From Mauremys mutica (taxonomy: Eukaryota > Chordata > Testudines > Geoemydidae): a DNA stretch of 64,000 nt. The translations under genes and the position numbers were made by a program. The stretch covers positions 308,282,781 through 308,346,780 of the forward strand of contig NC_059072.1 in NCBI RefSeq assembly GCF_020497125.1. The letters are read 5' to 3'. Shown in pieces: positions 10,849 through 25,600 of the stretch; the first letter of the stretch is position 1, and every line of letters begins with the position of its first letter. The notes under the pieces were generated by a model. The model searched no databases and was not told the origin of the DNA. It saw nothing but the letters and a program-made list of their open reading frames with translations.

Positions 10849-11838
10849 CCATCGCACACAAAACAGAAAGATCCACAGGGAAATCAGAAACTAATCATTT
10901 ACCCTGCCGTGTATGTCTCCAAGCAGAGCTTAACATTACAGTGCAGAAAGTCCAGCACTGAGATAATCAGAGGAAAAGTGGGGTTTAGGCTGAGGTGGAA
11001 ATTACTATTTTAATGTAAAAGCCTGAAGCTGTTCAGCTGGCTCAGCCTCTCATGCAATGTGCTTGAACTACAGATTCACAGTTTGTTGATCATTCGTTTA
11101 AGCCCTATCCATATAGGGGTCAGTGCTATATGTTTGTATCTGTCTTAGATACCTTAGAAATGCCTGTCACCCTAATATCCGAGTGCCGTGCAATAACCAA
11201 AGAGAGCAGTGAGTGTGTGCCTGTAAGGACAGTATTTTCTGTCTCCTCTTACCCTGGTCCATGCTGGGTCTTCAACTCTGTCTAGTCTCACCATATCAAT
11301 GGAATTACTCCAGACTTACATTGGCATAACAGAGATCAGACTCTGGGCCCTTAAATCATACTTGGATGTGTAATAACAAGTTTGAAATCTTACCCTGAGG
11401 AAAGAGATGAGTGATGAGATCTTATCACAAGAAAATCTCCATCGAAAATGCCATGCTGCCATGTACAGGCAGCCCCTTTCAGATAATTCAGTTTATGAAT
11501 GATGAACAGATGCAGCCAGAGGTACTTTTGAGAATGTCACAGCAGCAGCATTTCTAATATTGGCGTGTCATTCCAATAAGTGTTGCTTATCCTGAGGTGT
11601 CCCTATTCTTTGGGAGCATCAGTAAGAAATAGCTTCCCTACAGGGATGGGGTGATCAGCAGGAACCTTGTGCAAAGGGAGTAGAAATCTTACAAACGCTG
11701 CAGGATAGGCTGTTGTTAGTATTATGTTGCTCACACAACTTGCATTTGCAATCTTGACAATTGAAGCTATGGCCTGAATCAAACCTGTTGTCAGTGAGTG
11801 TAATCCCATGGATATAAATGCAATTGCATCTGCCTCTG
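10849..11838. other. Intergenic DNA between GUCY1B2 and C13orf42
   Basis: No gene was identified. A minus frame at 11809-11603 has no known domain. The missing 3' exons of C13orf42 were looked for here and not recognised. Confidence 0.4.
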
Positions 11839-11985
11839 CTGGCTCTAGATTTGGTCTTACAGGTCAGCTTTTCAAAGGTATTTAGATAGCTAAAGCTGCA
11901 GATAGACATCTAACCTGCTTACTCGCTTTTGGAAAATTCCACCTGTCACCTGAATCTCTTTGAAAATCTGGCTCTAAATGTGTAA
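11839..11985. mobile_element. Degenerate palindromic MITE
   Basis: The left part has GCTTTTCAAAGGTATTTAG and the right end TCTTTGAAAATCTGGCTC, approximate inverted repeats of the family whose consensus phrase is AGATTTTCAAAGGTATTTAG. A related copy is probably present at 37362-37500. Confidence 0.45.
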
Positions 11986-12806
11986 CCTCAATGCACTGAA
12001 TGGCTGAAACTGTTGGCTAAATTCTGCTCTTGCTGGATGTATTCCGTTTGTTCCATTCCCTTGACACTGGAACCGAGGACAAAAACTGGCCCTGTATCTT
12101 TGAAACTGCATTAAAAGTGATGCATCAGTTAGGTAGTTAGACTGATCCACCATATTTTTACTTTAATATGATGGATCAATCTAAATACCTAACCGGACGC
12201 TTAAGCTACAGCCGACTTGTAAATAAAACAAGATATTTTATTAGCCATCAATCCCCTTCTCCTTTTGTCATTCCCCATGGCACAAGATTTGCAGAAAAAG
12301 GTCATTTTTTGTTTTTTAATCAGGACATAATTCTTCATACATTAAATTAGAAGGAAGCCCAGACTGAAACCCTGTATTTGAACAGCACCAAAACTTTTTG
12401 GAAGTTTGACTCTTGACCTGACTAGGCCTCTCTCATATCAAAATAACTGTCTGAGTTAAAACTCTGGCTCCGGACTTCGGGGAACTGCAGAGCCAGGACT
12501 GAACCTTGTGGCTGAGGTTCATCTCAACATTAAACTGAGGATTTGAATTCTTGGTTCCCTATTTTTAATCCAGCTCTCTCTTCCCTGTGAACCCAAAAGC
12601 ACTTTTTAAAACGCCTTTACTAATGTCCAATGCACTTCCCCTGCAAAATGAGAGGTGAGGTGCCTGGTCAGCAGCTCAGATAGGATTTGCTGATGTCTCC
12701 AGTTTTTCCTGTGGTGTCACAGTCATTCATTTCAAAGGGAAATCTCCTTAGAAGAACGAGGAAACTCACGTAAAGAGCTAAAGTAAATTGGAAACTGCCA
12801 AATAAA
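11986..12806. other. Intergenic DNA, nothing recognised
   Basis: AT-rich sequence with no supported gene or complete repeat. Confidence 0.4.
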
Positions 12807-13432
12807 ATCATAGAATCATAGAATATCAGGGTTGGAAGGGACCTCAGGAGGCCATCTAGTCCAACCCCCTGCTCAAAGCAGGACCAATCCCCGGCTAAAT
12901 CATCCCAGCCAGGGCTTTGTCAAGCCTGACCTTAAAAACCTGTAAGGAAGGAGATTCCACCACCTCCCTAGGTAACCCATTCCAGTGCTTCACCACCCTT
13001 CTAGTGAAACAGTTTTTCCTAATATCCAACCTAAAACTCCCCCACTGCAACTTGTCCTTGTTGAACCTCATCAGATTTCTTTTGGCCCAATCCTCTAATT
13101 TGTCTAGGTCCCTCTGTATCCTATCCCTACCCTCCAGCATATCTACCACTCCTCCCAGTTTAGTGTCATCTGCAAACTTGCTGAGAGTGCAGTCCACGCC
13201 ATCCTCCAGATCATTAATGAAGATATTGAACAAAACTGGCCCCAGGACCAACCCTTGGGGCACTCCACTTGATACTGGCTGCCAACTAGACATGGAGCCA
13301 GTTATCACTACTCTTTGAGCCCGACGATCTAGCCAGCTTTCTATCCACCTTATAGTCCATTCATCCAGCCCATACTTCTTTAACTTGCTAGCAAGAATAC
13401 TGTGGGATACCGTATCAAAAGCTTTGCTAAAA
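12807..13432 (-). mobile_element. CR1 LINE with internal deletion (reverse transcriptase fragment plus 3' end)
   Basis: On the minus strand the element carries CR1 reverse transcriptase: [11 protein letters not shown], then [20 protein letters not shown] and FADDTKLGG (the catalytic FADD box), up to MRFNKDK. It then jumps to the extreme C-terminus, [20 protein letters not shown] to KALAGMI and a stop at about 12893. The middle of ORF2 is missing, with a junction near 13050. The 3' UTR follows and ends in the tandem octamer ATTCTATG at 12807-12822. The 5' side is truncated at about 13432. The frame is open across the junction but it is not a functional LINE. Confidence 0.92.
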
Positions 13433-14383
13433 CATAAATGTTTATGAACTAAGGATATTAAAAATGAGTAGTGTATGTGTTTATGCACACACACACACAC
13501 ACAGAATGTCTGTTGATCAATTAGGACAAAACACTTCAATTTCCCTTTTCTTTTGCTGATCACAGAAATATGACGACTGCGGAATTGCTAGGAATGAAGT
13601 GCCACCATGTGGCTGAGGGACAGTTCAAGCTGCATTTCTAGAAATCTCCCGCAAGAGCTGCTATGAGATCATGTCTAGTGGGTGCTGTCAGTTAATAGCA
13701 CTGGCTATTAAAGCTCATTCACGCATTTCATTCTCTCTCTCTCCTTGCTGTGCAGTGAGTCACTTTCAATGAGTGCAGGCTTTTAGTAAGGTCTGTCAAT
13801 CTCACTTTAAAGAAACAATATAATTTAAAACTTTGATTCCATAGACTCCATTTGGTTTTAAGGCATCTTTAATGAGTCCTCTTGTCTATTGCCCTGTATC
13901 AGGGTCTAATCTAATAACTATTCCTGAGTCATCCCTATAGGATGTTTCTCTAGTCTAGCCTTGAAACATGCCACATTTTTATTATAAAAGTAATGATGAA
14001 CTGTAGTTACTGTATTCAAACTACTTATCAGTGAAAGAGTGTCAGGTGGAGCTACCTGTTAATAGATTTTGAATGAGTTTTCCCACCACAAAAGAAACCA
14101 GTGCTAATCTGGTAATAGACTTTATCTGCTGTGTCACACCAATCTGAAAGAATCAAGCAATATGGGCAATATCTTTTGTGCTGCCCATTGTTCAAGCAGA
14201 TACTGTTCATATTATACTCAGTAAAAATCTGGATCAACTCCACATCTTGAAAGCTTGTAGACTGTGAAAAATGCACATCTGTGAAGCAAGGAAGTCACAA
14301 TACAACAGAGCTTGTAAATTGGACAAATCAGTTAGTGAGAGATTTTATTTATGGTGTCAGAGTTCTCCCCTGTCTTTCTCTTG

Positions 14384-14415
<32 letters not shown>

Positions 14416-15982
14416 TCCCTAGGAAATTAAATGTAAAGAAACTAACCGTAATGCAACCTTAAGGGTTCAGGATCAAGTGCCACAAAGGAAATCCCTAAAG
14501 TGAAAGTTACTCTGGCAGCTAACTCAGCAACATGGAGTATTTTTCATTCCTCTTTCTCTTGTTATATATAAATGTTTGTCCCTCACGCCTCCTTATTAAT
14601 ATAGGTTTAAAAAGAGGATGCACTGTGCAACTGCATTAATGTTACTGGAACAACTTTCACTCCGGAACTTTGGGCATTTCTTGATGTCTGAATGTTTGTC
14701 TTCTCACGTTGCCAGCTTCTTGCTTTTCACCTGCTCTTGCTCCTTCTTCCAACTCCTACCGCTATATGTCAGGCTCTGAAGTATTAGCTCTGGGAATGAC
14801 CTGTGCCCTGGCTCTGTGGGCCGCATTCACTGAACTGTAAGTAGTGTCCTGACTTTTTCAGAGGTGCTGAGTACAGCTGGGTGAATAGCCAATTATTTTA
14901 TTTTATTGTTTGGCTGGCTGGCGGTTCCAAGACCTCAGGGACAAAAATTAATTTGTCCTGAACTGAAACTGAAAATTCTGCCTCATTTCATTTTGGGGCA
15001 CTCTTTAAAATAAAAGTACAGAAAACAAAGAGCTAGAGTCACAAGACAGCTGGAAGAGGTGGTGCCAACCTTATAACTGTCAGTGCACTCACCCAGGACC
15101 AATTTCCCCCTCGGCCTGATGTGAAGCAAAGATTTTAACTGAGGTGTCCTTCATTGCAGGTGAGTGCCCTACCCACTGGGATACGGGATATGGGGGAGCT
15201 CTCCCATCCTCTCCCATGTAAGCTGTTCCATCATGTATGAAATAATTTAATAGTTTAGAAAATGATAGTTACATTCATGTACCTCCCCCCTTCTGGGGGG
15301 ATGCAGTTGTTCTGGTATAAAATTTACTCCTATAAACATATAAAGTTGCTAAAGCAGTAAACTAAACATGTATTTCCTTGTGCTCTGCCTAGGACTTCTC
15401 CGGGACGTGCTTTTACAATGGCTGTGCTGACACCTTCTGTCTTAACTGTAACTGTACAGCACTGAAATATTCAAATTGGAGTGGACATCTTGTCCAGCTG
15501 CCAACTTTCCATTACACACCCACCATCTGAACTTCTTTTGCGTCTGCCAATGATTTATGCAGAATGATGATATAAACAAAGTGGCTTTACGTCCCACAGG
15601 CTTGATTTCTTCAGAAGACTTCTTCCCTTTGAAGTTACTTGATTTTTAGTGTATTATTGCTTTCATTTCACGCAAGCAACAAAGGGGTGTGTGTGAGAGA
15701 GAGAAATTAATACACAGAATCTCTGTGATACTATGGTCCAATAGTGTCACGAGTGCTAGTCACTTGGAGTGCCCTCGGGGATATTGGGACTTTGAAACAA
15801 CAAAAGAAGAAACTCTCTCCTGAGAATCTGTCCCAGGTTTTACTGAGCCTAATGCATGCTGGGACAGGGCTTTGGGAGATCAGTGTTGTGTGAATACTCA
15901 TATAGTGCAGATATGATCAATAATGCTCCTAGTTTATGTACCTCGCTATCAGATCTCACTGGTTTGATTGAAGGAGCGTACC
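13433..15982. other. Intergenic DNA with (AC)n microsatellites
   Basis: Short AC repeats lie at about 13485-13502 and 14391-14416. No coding exon was recognised. The minus frame at 14276-14052 has no known similarity. Confidence 0.45.
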
Positions 15983-16104
15983 TAAGGTGACCAGATGTCC
16001 CGATTGTATAGGGACAGTCCCAATTTTAGGGTCTTTTTCTTATATAGGCTCCTATTACCCCCCACCCCATCCCGATTTTTCACATTTGCTGTCTGATCAC
16101 CCTA
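15983..16104. mobile_element. 122-bp hAT MITE of the TAGGGTGACC family
   Basis: Starts TAAGGTGACCAGATGTCCC and ends GCTGTCTGATCACCCTA. It is flanked by AGCGTACC (15975-15982) and AGCGCACC (16105-16112), a 7-of-8 target duplication. Three other copies occur in the window (36022, 51657, 52512), showing that this is a multi-copy family. Confidence 0.85.
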
Positions 16105-16211
16105 AGCGCACCAGTAAACTCTTCCGGGGCTCTGGCACTCAGCATTAGTATGAAGGAGCTCTTTTACATGTGCACAATTCTTCCATGATATTAGCAATAG
16201 GCATTAAAAAT

Positions 16212-16277
16212 CTGATCTTGCACCTACTAAAGTCACTACTAATATACCTATTGAAGTCAATGGGTGCAAGATCAAAC
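16212..16277. mobile_element. Small palindromic MITE with a GAAGTCAATGG centre
   Basis: GATCTTGCACCTACTAAAG is mirrored by CAATGGGTGCAAGATC, an imperfect inverted repeat around 66 bp long. The same design recurs at 23505, 24918, 28551 and 29660. Confidence 0.5.
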
Positions 16278-16959
16278 CCTAATGCTGTATGTTGTGTGCA
16301 TGACGAAGCTCATGCTAAGGAAATAAGAAGTGGGACCACTAAACACTGAGGATGGGGTGGAGATCAAAGATCATCTAGGCATGACCCAACACCTAAATGA
16401 ATGCTTGGGCTCAGTTTTTAATGAGGGTAATGAGGAAAGCAACATTTATACCCCAATGTATTGCTTCAATGTGGCATCAGACTTTCTGGATGATGCTGGC
16501 AGAATTTATGTTGCTGGATTGGGCAGGACTACAGGCTAAACTGAATGTGGAGGAAGAACATGTAGAATTGAAGTGTAACAGAAGCAAGCCCAGTTCATGA
16601 ATATCATTAGAAAGAAAAACAAAGGATGTTATTCAATCAGCAGGTGTCAGCAGCGAACAGCTGATTCCTTGGCACTCTCCTATCAGGTGAAGAATAGCAT
16701 CCTAACTCAATAAGTTCTGCAGTATGTTTAGCCAATGGCAGGAATTCTGGTCAAGTAAGTCTGTCAAGAAGCAATAGAAATGCAGATCTACAATGCTTGC
16801 TGTCTACTAAATGTTACGGTACAGCGTGCATGATGCTTATGACTAAATCAGCAGTCCCTGCCTCTGGATCTTTACCCAAGTCCCTTGTATAGCAAAAAAT
16901 GCTGAACACAGAAATGGCAGGAAGTTGTGCAAAGTACCTTCCCAATTCACAAGGGACAC
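16278..16959. other. Intergenic DNA, nothing firm
   Basis: Two overlapping plus frames (16330-16600) lack recognisable domains. Confidence 0.35.
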
Positions 16960-17655
16960 TGTGATGGGGTGGACTAGGTCTGGAGGCCCCCTGCTGGATG
17001 CCTGAGGCCCTGCCACACCCTACCCCAGGAAAGGGCAGTAGAGAGATCCTTCAAGCTGCCTAGAGCGGCTGAGGCAGAAACAGCCAATCAGGAACCAGCA
17101 GGCTAGTATAAGAAGAGCTGCAGGGCTAGAGTGAGTTTAGTTCCTTGTTAGAGGTGGAGGAATGTGGCTGGTGTGCCTGGCTGGCTGAGGGAGCTACAAG
17201 CCCTTGGACAGAGTAATGCTGGCAGAAGATGGGGGGAACGTGAAGGAGCTCTGGACTGGCTGCTGGGATTCCACCAGGACAAGGCCCTGAGGTAAGGGTG
17301 AAGAATGTACTGGAGCCATGGGGAAGTGGCCCAGGGAATTATAGCAGCAGTGTGGCTTAGATAAAGGGACATAGCACAGTTGCTATCCATAGGGTTCCCC
17401 GGCTGGGACCACCCTCCACCCCCACCAGCCACTGGGAAACTGGCCTGGACCTTGATACACCCCAGAAGGGCAACTGAACTGCAACAGCCCAGCTGGAGAG
17501 CTGTGGCCAGAAAGGACCTGAGAGGGCAAAGACATTGCCTCCACGGAAGGAGCCCTGGGGCACCTCTCTATACCAGAGCAGGGACAACTTGAGAGAGATG
17601 TTACCGAGGGCACTGAGAAAGGCCCCTGTTGGATTTGTACCCCAGAAAGGATTTG
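16960..17655 (+). mobile_element. Gypsy-like LTR fragment
   Basis: Begins TGTGATGGGGTGGACTAGG after GGGACAC, has a TATA-like TATAAGAAG near 17105 and the phrase GGGGAAGTGGCCCAGGGAAT near 17319, which is shared with the solo LTR at 41919-42714 (GGGGAAGTGGCCCAGGGAAA). The right end is not clear because a second repeat unit starts near 17656. It is an LTR by resemblance of start, promoter layout and shared internal phrase; the superfamily is inferred. Confidence 0.55.
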
Positions 17656-18275
17656 CTGTGTGTAGCGAGTCGGTGTGGCTCCCCTCCGGTCCAGCAGAGG
17701 GAGCTCCTTGCCAGACGCCCAAGTGGGCTGAGACACCACTTCCTGTCCCCGCCCCCCGGAAGTCAAGGGGCGGGACAGGAAGTATAAAGGGAAGACGCCA
17801 GAGCTCAGTCAGGAGCCAGCAGCCGCCGGGAGCAGACGTGCCGGCGGGAGCTCCTGACCGGGAGCCTTCTAGGAACCAAGGCAGCTGCCCAGACTGGCCT
17901 CCGCTTCCCCGTGCCCACTACGAGGAGGAGGAGCCGCCCGAGCCGCCCCGTGACAGGTACTGGGACCACCCGCCGGACCGCCCCTGCGCCCCCCCCGAAG
18001 AGGAGCCGCCGGGGCTTCCCCGGCCCTGCTTCCCGGAGGAACCGCCGGAGCAGGCCTGGCCGGACTTTCCGGAGGCACTACCAGACCTCCCCCCAAGCCC
18101 GGACCCGGAGGAGCCGAGGACCTTTGACTGGCCCGATCCTGATCCAAGTGTGCAGGTAGGCCCCGAGGGGGATATGGAGTGTAGCCCGGGGATAGCCGAC
18201 CCCTGTCAGGCTACGGACACTGAGGTCCCCATGTCAGTGTGTTGCGGTCAGGACCCCACTGACCAGCAGCCGTGA
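17535..18275 (+). other. Open frame of 246 codons rich in Pro and Glu, within LTR-like DNA
   Basis: The frame crosses the end of one LTR-like segment and the TATA region of the next. Its C-terminal half is a run of acidic-proline phrases (EEEEPPEPPRDRYWDHPPDR, EEEPPGLPRPCFPEEPPEQ). There is no recognised domain. As the frame begins upstream of the promoter-like hairpin and lies in CpG-rich repeat DNA, it is more likely fortuitous than a gene; a gag-like remnant cannot be excluded. Confidence 0.3.
17738..17788 (+). promoter_or_regulatory. Hairpin with ETS and GC-box motifs just upstream of a TATA box
   Basis: ACTTCCTGTCCCCGCCCC (17738-17755) is mirrored by GGGGCGGGACAGGAAGT (17767-17783), one base short of a perfect inverted repeat, with an 11-bp loop that holds another CGGAAGT. 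Each arm contains an ETS core (GGAA/TTCC) and a GC box. TATAAAGGG begins at 17783. The arrangement looks like the promoter of a retroelement LTR. Confidence 0.6.
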
Positions 18276-18376
18276 GAGCCGCTAATAGGGCCCCGGGCTG
18301 GAACACAGTGGAGTGGGCGGGCCTGTGTTCCCCCTGCCACCCCACTCGCGGGTGGCAGTTTCCCCCTCACCTCAGT

Positions 18377-19586
18377 GCTCAGCCCCTGCTCCAGAGGCCT
18401 GAGCCTATATTGACTTTGCTGTTGCTCAGCCCCTGCTCCAGAGGCCTGAGCCTATATTGACTTTGCTGCTGCTCAGCCCCTGCTCCAGAGGCCTGAGCCT
18501 ATGTTGACTTTGCTGCGGCTCAGCCCCTGCTCCAGAGGCCTGAGCCTATGTTGACTTTGCTGCGGCTCAGCCCCTGCTCCAGAGGCCTGAGCCTATATTG
18601 ACTTTGCTGCGGCTCAGCCCCTGCTCCAGAGGCCTGAGCCTATATTGACTTTGCTGTTGCTCAGCCCCTGCTCCAGAGGCCTGAGCCTATATTGACTTTG
18701 CTGTTGCTCCGCCCCTGCTCCAGAGGCCTGAGCCTATATTGACTTTGCTGTTGCTCCGCCCCTGCTCCAGAGGCCTGAGCCTATATTGACTTTGCTGTTG
18801 CTCAGCCCCTGCTCCAGAGGCCTGAGCCTATATTGACTTTGCTGTTGCTCAGCCCCTGCTCCAGAGGCCTGAGCCTATATTGACTTTGCTGTTGCTCAGC
18901 CCCTGCTCCAGAGGCCTGAGCCTATATTGACTTTGCTGTTGCTCCGCCCCTGCTCCAGAGGCCTGAGCCTATATTGACTTTGCTGTTGCTCCGCCCCTGC
19001 TCCAGAGGCCTGAGCCTATATTGACTTTGCTGCTGCTCAGCCCCTGCTCCAGAGGCCTGAGCCTATATTGACTTTGCTGCTGCTCAGCCCCTGCTCCAGA
19101 GGCCTGAGCCTATATTGACTTTGCTGCTGCTCAGCCCCTGCTCCAGAGGCCTGAGCCTATATTGACTTTGCTGCTGCTCAGCCCCTGCTCCAGAGGCCTG
19201 AGCCTATATTGACTTTGCTGCTGCTCAGCCCCTGCTCCAGAGGCCTGAGCCTATATTGACTTTGCTGCTGCTCAGCCCCTGCTCCAGAGGCCTGAGCCTA
19301 TATTGACTTTGCTGCTGCTCAGCCCCTGCTCCAGAGGCCTGAGCCTATATTGACTTTGCTGCTGCTCAGCCCCTGCTCCAGAGGCCTGAGCCTATATTGA
19401 CTTTGCTGCTGCTCAGCCCCTGCTCCAGAGGCCTGAGCCTATATTGACTTTGCTGCTGCTCAGCCCCTGCTCCAGAGGTCTGAGCCTATATTGACTTTGC
19501 TGCGGCTCAGCCCCTGCTCCAGAGGCCTGAGCCTATATTGACTTTGCTGTTGCTCAGCCCCTGCTCCAGAGGTCTGAGCCCAAGGA
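18377..19586. repeat. Minisatellite, 47-bp unit, about 26 copies
   Basis: The unit runs from GCTCAGCCCCTGCTCCAGAG through GCCTGAGCCTATATTGACTT to TGCTGYT. Starts fall at 18377 + 47n up to 19552, with no insertion or deletion in 25 periods. Variation is confined to a few sites: GTT, GCT or GCG before the unit joint, CAG or CCG after it, and ATA or ATG. Variants are clustered: units 6-13 carry GTT, about ten in a row from 18988 carry GCT. Because 47 is not a multiple of 3, it is not a protein repeat. There are no spacers, so it is not a CRISPR array. Confidence 0.95.
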
Positions 19587-19803
19587 CTGCTGTCCGACTA
19601 CCCGCCCTAACTGAGGGCCGGGGCGTATACTTAGTGACTGTGTGCCTTGTGCGGCCCCTGCCTGAGGGTCTGGACCTGGACTCATACTGAGACTGATTGC
19701 CGTTATCCAGCCCCCCGGCTCCAGAGGGACTGGACTCATATTGAGACTTTTTGCTGTTATCCAGACCCCCTGCTCCAGAGGGTCTGGACTTCCCACGTAG
19801 AGG
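19587..19803. repeat. Degenerate relatives of the 47-bp unit
   Basis: At about 19640-19795 there are three diverged units with the phrases CCAGAGGGACTGGACTCATA and TTGAGACTTTTTGCTGTTAT, clearly related to the 47-bp repeat but with longer spacing. They look like the older edge from which the homogeneous array expanded. Confidence 0.6.
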
Positions 19804-19873
19804 GGACAAGGAGCGAGTCGGTGTGGCTCCCCTCCGGCCCAGCAGGAGGGTTGAGCCCCGACACGCCAGCTTA
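19804..19873 (+). repeat. Second copy of the sequence that starts the LTR-like unit
   Basis: GAGCGAGTCGGTGTGGCTCC and the following CCTCCGGCCCAGCAG repeat the segment at 17664-17697 (GCGAGTCGGTGTGGCTCCCC, CTCCGGTCCAGCAG). The two copies bracket the promoter hairpin and the minisatellite and could be pieces of two LTRs or of a direct duplication. The complete element was not delimited. Confidence 0.5.
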
Positions 19874-22542
<2,669 letters not shown>

Positions 22543-22690
22543 CATCAAAGTCAACATCCATGTTTGGGAGATCTGTCACAGGAACTTTCCGCCATCTCTC
22601 TGCATCCAGATCTGCAATCACCGAGTCCAAGAAAGCTATTGCCTCTCTTACATCTGAATTGGACTGTGGGACTCTTTTCTCCATTGATAT
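22543..22690 (-). CDS. C13orf42: C13orf42 exon 2
   Basis: 148-bp exon between acceptor GTTCAACAG and donor GTGAAG. It reads ISMEKRVPQSNSDVREAIAF, LDSVIADLDAERWRKVPVTD and LPNMDVDFD. It is not seen as an ATG frame because it has no upstream start and is short. It covers the predicted helical AEAIAFFDSIIAELD block of the family. Confidence 0.8.
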
Positions 22691-25600
22691 CTGTTGAACA
22701 GATGTGTAAGAAATAAGTACATTGAGAATAATATAGAACTACTTTTTAATAAAAGAACTGTACAAAGTGGAGTTGCATCTGGATCTAAACTGCCCAAAAT
22801 TTGATAATTTTATTTGGGCCCATCTCATAGTTCATATCAAGCTAAGAAAATGGTCCAAAAATAATACCTAGCGCTTATATTGCTCTTTTCATCAGTAGAT
22901 CTCAGAGTGCTTAGACAGGAAGTCAGTATCATTATCCCCAACTTACAGATGGGGAACTGAGTCTCAGAGAAGGAAAGTGACTTGCCCAAGACCCAGCAGG
23001 CCGGTGGTAGAGCCGGCAATAAAACCATATCTCCTGAATGCCAGGCTTGGGCACTACCCATTAAGAGACTTTGCCTCCCAAACAGGTTGAACCTCTTGGA
23101 AATAATGGGCCAGATTTTCAAATGCTCATCACCCTCCCTCCGGCCCAATAGCTTGGGACAGATTTTCAAAAATGCTTGTCAGCCAACATCTACTGTCCTG
23201 TCCTGACCCGCAGGGGTAGAGTTTCAAACACTGCTCGGCACTCAACATACTGAGCTTTTCTGAAAATCTGCCCATTATGTGGGAACTGAGGTCTTTGTGC
23301 ATAAAGTCTATTTACGGAGGAAGGAGGCTTCTGTGCCACTAAAAAGGCAATTTGATAGTGTGGTGATAACCCCAAAGGAAAACCAGTAGGGTTTAAAAAT
23401 AAAAACTCTCTTCAATAAATAGCTCTCTGTGTAAAAACTGAAACAGTTATGACAATGTGGTAACACTTTTTGGAGTTTCTATGTACTACTGTGTTTGTAT
23501 AGGCAAAACTCCCCTTGACTCTCCAGGGAGTTCTGCCCAAGTAAGAACTGCCTATGTTCTCACTCAGTTTAAGGCCAGACTGTGCTATTGAGAGCAGTGT
23601 GTCCCTACCACACTACCTCCCTGACTCTCCCCGATATCTTTGAAGGAGCAGCTCTCTGCTCTATGGGCTGGTGAGGGGATGAATAAAGCTTGACGTAGCT
23701 TCTTTGCTCCCTAACCCCTTTGGGGTGATTTGCATGGATAGGAGTGCTAAGAGGAAGCAGCCACTTCACACTTACTGACTGTAGTGACTGCTATTACATC
23801 TGGCCCTTAGTGGTTAAAACACAGTTTAAATAAAACTTCTTGTCAATATCATCTGAGACACAAATTATTTTTCCCTCAGGACGAGCCCAAGGTTCAAACT
23901 TTGAGCCTGAATCCAGACCCAAAGGTCAGATACCATTCAGTACCCAGGCTTTGGTTCAGCCTGTTATAGAGACAGACATTCGGATCCAGATCCAAACCTC
24001 CGCAGTGTTTGGTGAGTGCATTTCTACTAATTCTTCATCACATAGAGAAAGAGAAATGAATTTTCACTGAAGATAATGTTAATGCAAGCAGATAGTGCCA
24101 TACAAAACAATACATCCCTGTGTTTAAAAAGTACCATTTAGAAAGCAGCCAAATAACCCGTGGTATTCTGGATTACTTCTTGAGTCCTTCAGAACCCCTT
24201 TCTTCAAAGCCAGTGTTACGGTGCAGTGAGTGACCCTCTTGAGTTGGTGAGAATTACTCACTGTACAGCATATCCTGCTGATGTCATACATTATCCATGT
24301 ATGAGCAGGTGGCTGGTAGAGTTAACACTCCAGCAGGAATCAAGTCTGGTCACACATAAGAGCTAGTCAGCTATAATCAGATGACGTAATACTCCAGACC
24401 TTGGCAAATGAGCGCTCTATTTGTTTGTTAAACCAGAGTTCCCTTTTTTTAAAGAGGAATTTTCAATTGTACATAGCACTATAACACTACTCAGGAAATG
24501 TAAGGAATCTGTGTAGACCCACTGTCTGTAAGGTCTGTTCCACAGTACTTACTGTAGCCAGTGTTTTGCATCCTTTACCACTGTTTTCTTTCCACTGTGT
24601 TGACTCGGCCAAATTCTGCTCTCAGTTACACAAGAGTAGAATTCCACCACTGATGGCAATGGAGTTAGTGACCCCAGTGACTGTCAGTCTCCCATTATCC
24701 AAAAGGGAACCAACGCCAACTAATTTTAGGCAGGGTGTGTCATAAATTCCTAGGCTACACTCTTCCTAGCTCTCAGTGTGTCCCATTTTGGATCTTTTCC
24801 TCTCCTTGATTCTTCATCTCTTTACAAATGCCTCTGTCTCCCCTTGCCAATACATCTTAATTCTTCTTCCCCTCCGTTATTTACTGAGCATCAGTGTACC
24901 GAATACGATACAGATATAGGTCCCGATCCAAAGCCCACTGAAGTCATGTGAAAATGCCATTGATCTGAGTGGGCATTGGATCAGGCCCATAGAGCATTAG
25001 AAAATATGGTCTCTGGTGCCAGAAATGTTTGGGCTTCATTCAGCCCCCACTGGCACAATTTGTACCCCCATGCACTAGCAGAAGCTACGATATCCAAAGG
25101 TGAATTTGTCCTTGTGGGAGGATAGGCAGCGTTTGCACCAGTGTTCTCCTTCAGGGCTTCTGCCATGGGAGGTTGACTTCAAAGTGTGGTCAATGCCCTC
25201 CTGATAGAGAGTCTCAGGGGATGCAATGAGTCAGCCCTATGTCCCCTCCCCACACCATCTACCCCGCTAGCACCCACTGTGGGCCCTGCACAGGCCAGCT
25301 GTGGCTCTGCTGTCAAAGGAGGGATTGTGGCCACTTTGCATGAGCAGGCAGCCTTTCCACTGCTGGAAGCTTGATGTCTTAGCTGAATCAAGCCGGGCTG
25401 AATCAGCCTAATTTCTGAGCAGATGCAAACGAAACAGTTCAGATACGTGAGATACAAAACTGCAACTAAAATGAAAGGCTGCATTTGATTTTGCAACTGT
25501 ATGATTCTTTACTCTATAAAGTGGTTGGAGATAGCCTGTATGAAAGGCGCTGCTTCAAAGTTCTGAGCATAATGAAAGTGAAGTGGGAAATTTTGTTTTC

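Noticed and set aside
17535..18275. A host gene for a 246-residue proline- and glutamate-rich protein
   Set aside because: The frame runs through a retroelement promoter and CpG-rich repeat DNA, has no domain, and starts upstream of the TATA box it would depend on.
18377..19586. CRISPR-like regular repeat spacing
   Set aside because: The 47-bp units are directly adjacent with no unique spacers, and the DNA is vertebrate; it is a minisatellite.
16960..19873. A single full-length LTR retrotransposon
   Set aside because: No protease, reverse transcriptase or integrase sequence is present, and candidate target duplications did not match at both ends.
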